Shown here: positions 16,233 to 24,012 of the stretch, piece by piece
How the letters are laid out: each line of letters starts with the position of its first letter
How positions within the stretch are numbered: the first letter of the stretch is position 1
Source of the DNA: Pseudomonas sp. GD04019
GTDB lineage: Bacteria; Pseudomonadota; Gammaproteobacteria; Pseudomonadales; Pseudomonadaceae
Length of the DNA: 64,000 bases
Direction of reading: 5' to 3'
Assembly: GCF_029837695.1 (NCBI RefSeq)
Contig: NZ_JAOEEA010000004.1
Location: 248,001-312,000 of the forward strand
Program-made: the position numbers and the translations under genes
The notes under the pieces: model-generated
Told to the model about the DNA's origin: nothing
Databases searched by the model: none
What the model saw: only the letters and a program-made list of their open reading frames with translations

Positions 16233-17330
16233 TCAGACGCGGGACTGCAGCGGCGTGGCGAGCCCGCTCAGGGTCTGGTCCAGCACCTCGCGGGCCTGAT
16301 CGAGGATCTGCTGCTTCCAGTCATCGGCATCGACATAGAAGGCATCGCGCAGGCGGCGCTTGATGCGCTCCTGCTGGGCGGCGGGTGCCTGCGGATTGCG
16401 CTGCAGCCAGTGGTCGCCGCGCATGCCGTTGAGCACCTGCAGGCCCGGCAGGGTGCCGTACTCCAGGGTCAGGCCGTTGTACTCGGCCTGCGGGCAGATC
16501 TCCGGCACCACGTTGTCGATGGTGCCGTTGAGCTTGGCCGACACCGAGTTGCCCTCGGCGCTGTTGGTGACCTGCTCGCCCCACCAGCGGCGGCAGCGGG
16601 CGATGTCTTCCGGCGTCTGCCGGCCCTTGTAGATGCGCTCGCCGATGCCGCGCGGGCCGAGGCCGGTGTGGATGTCGATCCAGCCTAGGCGGCGGCATTG
16701 CTGGCCGTGCTGGCGCAGCACCTGTTTCAGCGTGCGGTTGCTCCAGGTGGCTTCGGTGCCGGCGAAGAACATGCCTGTGGGGTCATTGTGCTGGCCGCGC
16801 GAGATGGCGCCCTGCAGGGCCATGCGTCCGTGGCGCAGGGCATAGCCGACCAGGCCCAGGGTGCTGAGCAGGGTCGGCGGCTGGCGTTTGGGCAGCAGCA
16901 GGTGGGCGACGGCGCGGTAGTCGGGGTTGTCCGGCAGCGGCTGGCTGAAGTCGACGAAGTTGCGGTTGAGGTCGACGTTGTCCTCGGTCACCCGGCGCAG
17001 CCAGGAGAAGCCGTATGGGTTGAGCGCGTGGATGAACAGCACGGCCAGGTCGTCGCGCTTGCAGCGCTCGAGCCAGGCGTTGTCGCGCAGGTGCGCGACC
17101 TGGATGCCGGAGCCGCAGAAACCCTCGACGCCATGGCAGGCGCTGCTGAGGATCAGCAGGTTGGCAGCATCCGCGGGGCCGAGGCGGGCGACGTCCATCG
17201 CCAGCTCCTCGTCGTCGCGTCCGCGCAGCGGGTGGACATGGGATTCGACGGCGAGGCCGGTGGCGGCGCTGGCGGCGAGAAATTTCTGCCGGGCTTCGGC
17301 GTAGCTCTGCGAGAAGCTGGAGAGATCCAT
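16233..17330 (-). CDS. DUF2817 / M14-like metallopeptidase (365 aa)
   Basis: The carboxypeptidase-like zinc ligands can be read: H66 and E69 in SACHGVEG, and H221 in WIDIHTGLG, with E290 in TLEYGT as the likely general base. This HxxE...H arrangement is the DUF2817 family signature. No signal peptide is found, so it is probably cytoplasmic. It is the last gene of the minus-strand run with the CapA-like protein and MFS transporter. A plausible job is to hydrolyse an amide or peptide imported by that transporter. A 160-bp GC-rich gap with small hairpins separates it from the CapA-like gene. Confidence 0.83.
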   Translation of the reverse strand: MDLSSFSQSYAEARQKFLAASAATGLAVESHVHPLRGRDDEELAMDVARLGPADAANLLILSSACHGVEGFCGSGIQVAHLRDNAWLERCKRDDLAVLFIHALNPYGFSWLRRVTEDNVDLNRNFVDFSQPLPDNPDYRAVAHLLLPKRQPPTLLSTLGLVGYALRHGRMALQGAISRGQHNDPTGMFFAGTEATWSNRTLKQVLRQHGQQCRRLGWIDIHTGLGPRGIGERIYKGRQTPEDIARCRRWWGEQVTNSAEGNSVSAKLNGTIDNVVPEICPQAEYNGLTLEYGTLPGLQVLNGMRGDHWLQRNPQAPAAQQERIKRRLRDAFYVDADDWKQQILDQAREVLDQTLSGLATPLQSRV

Positions 17331-17490
17331 GTTGTGCAGTTCCTTGTGGTGAAAGCGGCCCGCGGGGTTTCGCGGGCATGGCCGGGCCTGCGGCGCAGGC
17401 TTGTGGCCGGTGCCGGGCGACGGATCGGTCGTTGGGGTTGGGGCGTGCCCCGGGCTGGCGACCTTGTGGGGCGCTAGCCCTGGTTGGCGG

Positions 17491-18960
17491 TCATGAGTCG
17501 AGCACGACGCGGCCGATGCTGCTCTGGCGCTCGCCGACCTGCACGGTCTCGATCTCGATGACGGTGCCGAACTCGGCGGAGAGGTCGCGCAGGCGTTCGA
17601 TGATGCGCCGCGCCTGGGCGTCGTTCTCGGCGGTGTCGAAGGCCAGGCGCGGAATGCCGCGCTCGGCGTCGCGGCCGTTGAAGCCCAGTTCGATCGGGTA
17701 CAGGAGCATCTCGCGCAGGGTGCCGCCTGCGTTGAAGTGGCACTCGGCGATCACGCTCTCGAACCACACCGGCTCGCTGAAGATGCCGACCACGCGCTTC
17801 CATTCGAGAAACTCGGCCGCGGTGGTCAGGCGCGGGTTGGTGATGCCCTTGGGCCCGACGAAGGCCTCGGCCGCCAGCCACTCGCGGCTCTCCCACTTGT
17901 CTGCGGGCATCAGCTTCATGCTGTTGTCCATGAAGCAGAAGTTGCCCAGCGAATAGAGCAGCGGCTTGCCCCGGTAGACCTCGATGCCGCGGATCTGGTG
18001 CGGGCCGTGGCCGCAGAGCATGTCGGCTCCGCTGTCGACCAGGCTGCGCGCCAGGGTCGGCAGGTAGTTGGGTACCTCGATGCACTGGTTGTCCGGCTCG
18101 TGGGTGTGCTGGGCGACGATGGTGAAGTCGCTGGTCTGCTTGGCCTGGCGCAGGTTGCGCACGATGTCGGCCTGGTCGAGCTTGTCGCACTCGTAGTGGA
18201 TGCGCACGGTGCCCGGTGCGGCATTCGGGTCGACGCGGTAGTGCAGGGCCATGCCCAGGTGCACGCTGTGCTCGCCGTGCAGGGTGCGCAGCAGGTAATG
18301 GTCCTGGAAGGCCTCCTGCTCGTTGAGGCGCTTGAGTACGGCGAAGTCCTGCGGCGACACCAGGCGATGCGGGGTGGTGCGCAGCGGGCTCAGGCCCGGG
18401 CGCGGCGGCACCATGCCGAGGCCGTCGGCGGCCGGGGCGTTGGCCTCGAAGGTGGTGGCGTAGGAGATCAGCGAGACACGCGCCTTATCGGTGTTGACGA
18501 AGGCCGGCGCGCGGGCGGCTGCCAGGCTGCTGCCGGTGCCGGCGTGGGCGATGCCGGCATCGTCCAGCAACTCGTCGGTCATCTTCAGGCCGGCCGCACC
18601 CCAGTCCAGGGCGTGGTTGTTGGCCCGCGACATCATGTTGAAGCCGATGCTGGCCAGGTCCGCCGGGGCGTCGGCGTCGCTGAGCAGCCAGGAGAAGCCG
18701 GACAGCGCCTCGGGGTAGCCGTCATAGCGGTTGAAGTCGATCGCCGTGCATTCGTAGTTGCCCACCACCACGTCGCCGCGCTTGAGGATGTCGAGCAGCT
18801 CGGGCGACTTGCGCGCCAGTTTGTCGGCGATGGCGTGGGTGATGATGATGTCGCCGACGGCGACCACGCAGAAGCCGTCTTCCACGTCGGCGTGACGCCA
18901 GGTCTCGGGCAGCTGGATGGACTCGGGGCGTTTCTGCGGCGAGGGAACTCGTTTGTGCAT
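17491..18960 (-). CDS. CapA/PgsA-family metallophosphatase-like protein (489 aa)
   Basis: The sequence has the CapA-type calcineurin-fold metal motifs in order: AVGDIIIT near residue 35, GNYECTAID, ANNHALDWG, AQHTHEP, CGHGPHQIRGIE and YSLGNFCF. CapA/PgsA proteins were first linked to poly-gamma-glutamate capsule, but most stand-alone versions have no capsule partners, and none are seen here. No signal peptide is present, unlike true PgsA, which suggests an intracellular role in a catabolic operon. It lies 17 bp after the MFS gene, so co-expression is likely. Confidence 0.85.
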   Translation of the reverse strand: MHKRVPSPQKRPESIQLPETWRHADVEDGFCVVAVGDIIITHAIADKLARKSPELLDILKRGDVVVGNYECTAIDFNRYDGYPEALSGFSWLLSDADAPADLASIGFNMMSRANNHALDWGAAGLKMTDELLDDAGIAHAGTGSSLAAARAPAFVNTDKARVSLISYATTFEANAPAADGLGMVPPRPGLSPLRTTPHRLVSPQDFAVLKRLNEQEAFQDHYLLRTLHGEHSVHLGMALHYRVDPNAAPGTVRIHYECDKLDQADIVRNLRQAKQTSDFTIVAQHTHEPDNQCIEVPNYLPTLARSLVDSGADMLCGHGPHQIRGIEVYRGKPLLYSLGNFCFMDNSMKLMPADKWESREWLAAEAFVGPKGITNPRLTTAAEFLEWKRVVGIFSEPVWFESVIAECHFNAGGTLREMLLYPIELGFNGRDAERGIPRLAFDTAENDAQARRIIERLRDLSAEFGTVIEIETVQVGERQSSIGRVVLDS

Positions 18961-18977
18961 GGGACAGATTTCCTGAC

Positions 18978-20279
18978 TCAGGCCTGGCTAGCGGCCGGCT
19001 CGTTATTGGATGCGGAATCGGGTTGGCGGGTGAGGGCGCCGATGGTGTGCAGGTCGCGCTCCGGGTTGACCAGGCGCAGGGCGAGCAGGCCGCCGGCGAT
19101 CAGCGCCAGACCGAACAGGCCCACGGCCAGTTCGAAGCCCTTGACCAGGTCGCCGCCTTCCCAGCCGATGGCCTGACCGACCACGTGCGGGGCGATCATG
19201 CCGGCGCTGGTCATCAGGCCGATGTGCAGGGCCAGCATGCTGCCGCGCTGCTTGGCCGGCGCGATGTAGGCGACGGTGGTGTTGGAGAAGGTAGTGGTCA
19301 GGTTCACCACGATGCCGCCGATCAGGTACAGGGTGATGGTCAGCGCCACGCCCTGCTCGACGAAGCCCAGCAGGCTCATGGCGATGCCGCCGATCACGCA
19401 GGCGATGGCCGGCGGGAAGACCATGGCCAGGCGCACGCTGGCACCGCGCTTGAGGGCACGCTGCGACAGGGCGGAGACCACCAGATTGAGCACGATCACG
19501 CCGATGGTGGCGGCCATCACCACATAGCCGGACTGCATCGGGGTCATGCCCAGACCCTTCTGCAGGTAGGTCGGAATCCAGCTGTAGATCAGCGCGTTGG
19601 GCAGGTAGCTGCAGAAGCCCAGCAGGGTGATGAAGATGAAGGTGCGGTTGAGCAGCAGGTGGCGGTAACTGGCGGTGCCGCCGACGATTTCGCCGGGCGC
19701 CTCGTCATGCTGGCCCTCGCGGCCGACGAACAGCCAGACCACCAGCCAGACCAGGCCGACGCCGGCCAGCATCAGGTAGCCGACGCGCCAGCCCAGGTGC
19801 TGGATCAGCAGCGGCAGCGACAGGGCGCCGAGAATGGCACCGACCATGATCGCGATATGAATCCAGGCACCCGGCAGCACGCGGTCGCGCGGGGCGTACC
19901 ATTTGAAGGCGGCGTGCTGGGTCACCGCGGTGCCCGGACCACAGCCGGCGCCGAGCAGCATGCGGCTGGCGACCAGGGCATAGAAGCTGGTGGAGATTGC
20001 GGTGAGGATCTGCGCGCCCATCCACACCACCGACATGCCGGAGAGAATCCAGCGGCTCGCCACGCGGTTGGCGAGGAAGCCGACCAGCACGCCGGACACC
20101 GAGTAGAGGAAGAAGAAGGCGCTGCCGATGAAGCCGAACTGCTCGGGAGTGAGCTTCAGCTCGTCGATGATCTGCGGGCCGGCGAAGGCGAAGATGGTCT
20201 TGTCCAGCACGCTGATGACCATCACGGCCAGCAGCATGGCGACGATCAGGGCGCGTCTCTGGGTGGAGGGGGACTGCAT
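18978..20279 (-). CDS. MFS transporter (433 aa)
   Basis: A twelve-helix major facilitator. Helix 1 carries VISVLDKTIFAFAGPQI, and the cytoplasmic loop 2-3 contains a degenerate GFLANRVASRWI signature. The closest style is the anion:cation symporter/metabolite:H+ group (ExuT/hippurate-type), which moves organic acids. It starts 14 bp after the stop of a 41-codon M20 amidohydrolase remnant. An intact amidohydrolase in front of this transporter would make sense for uptake and hydrolysis of an N-acyl amino acid. Confidence 0.87.
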   Translation of the reverse strand: MQSPSTQRRALIVAMLLAVMVISVLDKTIFAFAGPQIIDELKLTPEQFGFIGSAFFFLYSVSGVLVGFLANRVASRWILSGMSVVWMGAQILTAISTSFYALVASRMLLGAGCGPGTAVTQHAAFKWYAPRDRVLPGAWIHIAIMVGAILGALSLPLLIQHLGWRVGYLMLAGVGLVWLVVWLFVGREGQHDEAPGEIVGGTASYRHLLLNRTFIFITLLGFCSYLPNALIYSWIPTYLQKGLGMTPMQSGYVVMAATIGVIVLNLVVSALSQRALKRGASVRLAMVFPPAIACVIGGIAMSLLGFVEQGVALTITLYLIGGIVVNLTTTFSNTTVAYIAPAKQRGSMLALHIGLMTSAGMIAPHVVGQAIGWEGGDLVKGFELAVGLFGLALIAGGLLALRLVNPERDLHTIGALTRQPDSASNNEPAASQA

Positions 20280-20293
20280 GGCTCAGGCCTCGT

Positions 20294-20419
20294 TCAGATG
20301 GGTGCGAGCAGACGGCTGGCGTGTGCTGCCTCGAAGCCGCGTGCGGCATGCGCGTGGATCTGCTGGCGCAACCGCGCGAATTCATCCTGCCAGGCGAGGA
20401 GCTGCGGGATCAGCGGCAT
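20294..20419 (-). pseudogene. Remnant of an M20-family amidohydrolase (41 codons)
   Basis: The peptide MPLIPQLLAWQDEFARLRQQIHAH-A-ARGFEAAHASRLLAPI reproduces the first ~35 residues of hippurate-hydrolase-type M20 enzymes (family pattern LR-x-x-IHAHPELGFEE-x-x-T/A-S). It then stops, where a full enzyme needs ~390 residues. The catalytic HxD and metal ligands are gone. The ribosome site AAGGA is kept and the frame ends 14 bp before the MFS start, which suggests an in-frame internal deletion that left a leader peptide. Whether it is still translated is unknown. Confidence 0.7.
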
Positions 20420-20571
20420 TGGGGGTGTCCTTGTCGTAGCTTGCGGCGCAGCATGCCGCAGGTGGGCAGGCCACGGATAATCACCTCTGCGCATGTGTAT
20501 CGGCTTTGGTTATGTGCAGCGCCCGGTGGCTTGGTTATGCTGGCCCGCCAGGCCCGTTCGGGAGTGTTGCC

Positions 20572-21036
20572 ATGGCGATCTACTGCGCCGAAATCCTCTG
20601 GTCGCGTGGCGACCAGGACTTCCTCGACAACCGCTACAGCCGCGGTCACCTGTGGCGTTTCGACGGTGGCGTGGAGGTGCCCGCCTCGTCCTCGCCGCAC
20701 GTGGTGCCACTGCCCGGTTCGCGCGAGGACGCGGTGGACCCGGAGGAGGCCTTCGTCGCCTCGCTGTCCAGCTGCCACATGCTCTGGTTCCTCTCGCTGG
20801 CGGCGCGTGACGGCTGGCGGGTGGATGCCTATCGCGACCAGGCCGAAGGTCGCATGGGTAGGAACGCCGAGGGCCGCCTGGCCATGACCCGCGTCACCCT
20901 GCGCCCGACGGTGAGTTTCGCCGGCGCCGCCCCGAGCCGCGAACAGCTCGACGCACTGCACCACGAGGCGCACGAGGAGTGCTTTATCGCCAGCTCGGTG
21001 AAGACCGAGGTACGCTGCGAGCCGGCCTATCCCTGA
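20572..21036 (+). CDS. OsmC-family peroxidase-like protein (154 aa)
   Basis: OsmC/Ohr fold with the two redox cysteines: C68 in VASLSSCHM and C137 in HEECFIAS. The PEEAFVASLSSCHMLWFL helix is characteristic of the OsmC subfamily. It should reduce organic hydroperoxides in the cytoplasm. The start at 20572 follows GGGAG; the open frame extends upstream without a site. The 152-bp gap to the M20 remnant is the divergent promoter region. The next gene begins 10 bp downstream. Confidence 0.88.
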   Translation: MAIYCAEILWSRGDQDFLDNRYSRGHLWRFDGGVEVPASSSPHVVPLPGSREDAVDPEEAFVASLSSCHMLWFLSLAARDGWRVDAYRDQAEGRMGRNAEGRLAMTRVTLRPTVSFAGAAPSREQLDALHHEAHEECFIASSVKTEVRCEPAYP

Positions 21037-21046
21037 GGTGAACGGA

Positions 21047-21574
21047 ATGCGTACACCGTCCAGACGAATGCATGATGCGGAAGAGCCCACAATGGCAGCC
21101 TCGCCAGGTCAGCGTGTGGCGGCCTGGTTCCTGCTGTCGGTGGCGCTCCTGGCCATCTGCCTGCAGCCTCGGTTGCTTTGGTTCATTGCGGGGCTGGTTG
21201 TGCTGGGGCTGTGGATGGTGTGGCGTGATCGTCGTTATCTGGCGCGCCTGGCCGCGCAACGTCAGGGCGAGTCCATCTGCCAGTTCGCCCGCGCTTTTCC
21301 ACGGCGTCAGGTGGATACCTGGGTGATTCGCGCCGTGTACGAGTCGTTGCACGGCTACCTCGGCGGGCGCCTGCCGATCCGCGCCGATGACCGGCTCAAG
21401 CAGGATCTGCGGTTGGATGACGACGATCTGGATCTCGACCTGCTGGCGGACATGGCCCGCCTCAGTGGTCGCTCGCTGGAGCGGACCGCGGACAATCCCT
21501 GGTTCGATCGGGTGAGCAGCGTGCGCGACCTGGTGCTGTTCCTCGACCAGCAACCGCGCCTGAGCGCGACCTGA
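21047..21574 (+). CDS. Membrane-anchored ACP-like (DUF1493-like) protein (175 aa)
   Basis: After a basic N-terminus there are two closely spaced membrane helices (~20-55: VAAWFLLSVALLAICL and LLWFIAGLVVLGLWMVW). The C-terminal half (~95-170) reads as a small four-helix domain with RADDRLKQDLRLDDDDLDLDLLADMARLSG, the acidic ACP-like pattern seen in DUF1493 proteins. The serine for a phosphopantetheine arm is missing (LDDDDLD in place of DSL), so it is not a classic carrier. GAGG precedes the ATG at 21047. Function unknown. Confidence 0.65.
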   Translation: MRTPSRRMHDAEEPTMAASPGQRVAAWFLLSVALLAICLQPRLLWFIAGLVVLGLWMVWRDRRYLARLAAQRQGESICQFARAFPRRQVDTWVIRAVYESLHGYLGGRLPIRADDRLKQDLRLDDDDLDLDLLADMARLSGRSLERTADNPWFDRVSSVRDLVLFLDQQPRLSAT

Positions 21575-21582
21575 GGCCTGGG

Positions 21583-22494
21583 CTAATCGCCCAGCTTCGG
21601 CGCGTGCGGGCTCTTGTAGGCGTACACCAGTTCGTCGGCCAAGGCCTTGGCCTCGCGGGTCATCAGTTCCTGGTCGCGGCAGACCAGGGAGATGTTCATC
21701 GGCGGCACCTGTTCCGCCACGTCCAGCACGTGCAGTTCCTGGCCGAGCTTCTGCACGTGCTCCAGCACCCGCAGTGACCAGTAGCTGATGGCGTCGGTAT
21801 TGAGCGCCAGCTCGGAGAACAGCACCACCGAGGCGCATTCGATGACCCGTGTCGGCGGCTCGACCCGGTACTGCTCGAACATCAGGCCGACCCGCGACTG
21901 CTCCAGCGAGTCCTGCAGCAGCCACTCCTGATCGCGCAGCTCCTCCAGCGCGCGCGCCCCGCTCAACGGGTGGCCCTTGCGCACGGCCAGCACGGTGGGC
22001 TGGGCGTACAGCTCGGTCCAGTGGAAGCCGTCGCTGTTGCGGATCGCCGGCAGCGAGGTCAGCACCAGGTCCAGCTGGCCCTCGCGCAGGCCCTCCATCA
22101 GCTTGGACGGGCGCAGTTCGTTGATCTGCACCTGCACCTTGGGGAAGCGCTTGCGGTAGCGGTTGAGGCTGGCGATGAACTGGGCGCCGGGGGTGACCGG
22201 CGAGACGCCGATCGACACCTTGCCGTCCATCACGCCCTTGAGCGTTTCGATTTCCTCGCGGGCGCGGCGCACCTCTTCGAGGATCAGGCGCGCGCGGCGC
22301 ACCAGGCGCTCGCCGTATTCGGTGACGGTGATGCCGCGGTTGGAGCGGATCAGCAGCGGTACGCCGAGCTCGGCCTCCAGTTCCTTGATGCCCTTGGACA
22401 GGGCCGGCTGGGAGATGTGCAGCAGGCGCGAGGCCTCCTGGATGCTGCCACTCTCGCTGATCGCGAGCATGGCGCGGAGTTGGTGCAACTTCAT
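21583..22494 (-). CDS. LysR-family transcriptional regulator (303 aa)
   Basis: A full-length LysR protein with an HTH at residues ~1-60 (ASRLLHISQPALSKGIKELEAELGVPLLIRS) and an effector domain to the C-terminus. The substrate-domain style resembles the CysB/NahR-like aromatic/organic-acid group, but the ligand cannot be read. It is on the same strand as, and 133 bp downstream of, the DUF1329 gene, separated by a terminator, so it is probably transcribed on its own. The DUF1302/DUF1329 pair is the natural candidate target. The upstream extension of this open frame overlaps the DUF1329 gene and is not coding. Confidence 0.88.
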   Translation of the reverse strand: MKLHQLRAMLAISESGSIQEASRLLHISQPALSKGIKELEAELGVPLLIRSNRGITVTEYGERLVRRARLILEEVRRAREEIETLKGVMDGKVSIGVSPVTPGAQFIASLNRYRKRFPKVQVQINELRPSKLMEGLREGQLDLVLTSLPAIRNSDGFHWTELYAQPTVLAVRKGHPLSGARALEELRDQEWLLQDSLEQSRVGLMFEQYRVEPPTRVIECASVVLFSELALNTDAISYWSLRVLEHVQKLGQELHVLDVAEQVPPMNISLVCRDQELMTREAKALADELVYAYKSPHAPKLGD

Positions 22495-22577
22495 GAGCGA
22501 CGCCGGTGTTTCGGAGGACAGGGGGCTGAATTTAAAGCAAAACGCGGGCCTCGGACGTTCGCTGGTGTAACGGCAGA

Positions 22578-22604
22578 TAAAAAAACGGCGGCCCGCAGGC
22601 CGCC
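22578..22604 (-). terminator. Rho-independent terminator of the DUF1302/DUF1329 pair
   Basis: Read on the minus strand, GGCGGCC-tgcg-GGCCGCC is followed by a run of seven T residues. It lies 24 bp beyond the DUF1329 stop. Confidence 0.82.
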
Positions 22605-22627
22605 AAGGTAGGAGTGTTGCGTGGAGA

Positions 22628-24001
22628 TCAACGGAGCCCCGAGGCGCGCAGGGCGCTGGGGGTGAACTGCTTGCGGCTGTATTTGACGTCGAACTGGTAG
22701 GCGTTCTGCTCTTCGTTGAACAGCGCGCCGACGGCGTAGCGGCCGGAGAGCACGTCGTAGTGGGTCTCGGCGCTGAACTGCGGGATCTGCTGATCGTAGA
22801 AGAACGTGCCGTGGCCCTCGGACACGCGCCACAGCTGGCCACGACCGTCGTAGGCGTCTGCCTCGGCGGCCTGCCAGCTGTCCTCGTCGAGGAAGATGTC
22901 GCGACGCGAATAGACGTGGCGCTGGCCCGGTTTGAGGGTGGCGGTGAGGTGCCACACACGGTGCAACTCGTAGCGGGTGTGTTCGGGGTTGAGGTGGCCG
23001 GGCTTGATGATGTCGCTGTACTTCAGCTTGGGCGAGCTCAGCTTGTAGCTGTTGTAGGGGATGTACATCTCCTTCTTGCCCACCAGTTTCCAGTCGAAGC
23101 GGTCCGGCGCGCCGTTGAACATGTCGAAGTCGTCCATGGTGCGCATGCCTTCGGCGCCGGGGCTGTCGTAGGCGATCTGCGGGGCGCGGCGCACGCGACG
23201 CTGGCCGGCGTTGTACTGCCAGGCCATGCGCGGTTCCTTGACCTGGTTGATGGTCTCGTGGACCAGCAGCACGCCGCCGGCCAGGCGCGCCGGGGCGAGG
23301 AATTCCTCGCGGTAGAGATAGAGCACGTTGCTCATCTCCTGCGCGGCGTAGTCGCTGAGGCCCACCGGGTAGGCCAGCTGCTGCTTGATCAGGCTCGGGG
23401 TGAAGGCGCCGTTGGCCTGCGGCGAGGCCTGCACCACCATGCGCTGGAAGGCCAGGCCACGGTAGCGGCCGATGTGGTTCCAGATCACTTCCAGGCCGTT
23501 CTGCGGGATGGCGAACGGCAGGCCGCCGCTGCGGTAGTTGTGCAGGCCGTTGCCGCCTTCGGCGAGCTGGGTGTCGGCCGCGTTCAGGCGGCTGGTGTCC
23601 AGGTAGGCCTTGGGCATGGTCACCGAGCGGCGGGTCGGGTAGACCGGGATGCGGTAGGTCTGCGGGTAGCGCTTGAACAGGGCGAGCTGGCCGGGAGTCA
23701 GCTTGTCCTGGTACTGGGCGACGTTATCGGCGGTGATGGTGAACAGCGGCTGGTCGGCGGCGAACGGGTCGCTGAGGAAACCGTCGGCATCGCGGTTGCC
23801 AGCGTCCTTGGCCAGGCCGCCGGTCCAGGCCGGGATGCTGCCGTCGGCGTTGCCGGCGCGCTCGGCGCCGATCGGGGTCAGGTCCTTGTCCAGGCGGGCG
23901 ATCTGCTCGGCCGGCACGCCGGCCAGGGCCTGACCGGCGAGCAGGCCGAGGCTCAGGCCGCCGGCGCGCAGGAGTTGGGTGTGGAGAGTGGAAAGCTTCA
24001 T
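22628..24001 (-). CDS. DUF1329-domain periplasmic protein (457 aa)
   Basis: A signal peptide (~27 residues, GGLSLGLLAGQALA) precedes a DUF1329 domain covering most of the protein, with the family's DLTPIGAERAGNADGSIPAWTGG opening. DUF1329 proteins have a LolB/MucB-like fold and occur next to DUF1302 outer-membrane proteins. The pairs are linked to hydrophobic-substrate metabolism and sometimes to RND transporters. No RND gene is present here. The gene lies 11 bp downstream of the DUF1302 gene, forming a two-gene unit closed by a terminator. Confidence 0.87.
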   Translation of the reverse strand: MKLSTLHTQLLRAGGLSLGLLAGQALAGVPAEQIARLDKDLTPIGAERAGNADGSIPAWTGGLAKDAGNRDADGFLSDPFAADQPLFTITADNVAQYQDKLTPGQLALFKRYPQTYRIPVYPTRRSVTMPKAYLDTSRLNAADTQLAEGGNGLHNYRSGGLPFAIPQNGLEVIWNHIGRYRGLAFQRMVVQASPQANGAFTPSLIKQQLAYPVGLSDYAAQEMSNVLYLYREEFLAPARLAGGVLLVHETINQVKEPRMAWQYNAGQRRVRRAPQIAYDSPGAEGMRTMDDFDMFNGAPDRFDWKLVGKKEMYIPYNSYKLSSPKLKYSDIIKPGHLNPEHTRYELHRVWHLTATLKPGQRHVYSRRDIFLDEDSWQAAEADAYDGRGQLWRVSEGHGTFFYDQQIPQFSAETHYDVLSGRYAVGALFNEEQNAYQFDVKYSRKQFTPSALRASGLR

Positions 24002-24012
24002 GTGCTCAGACC

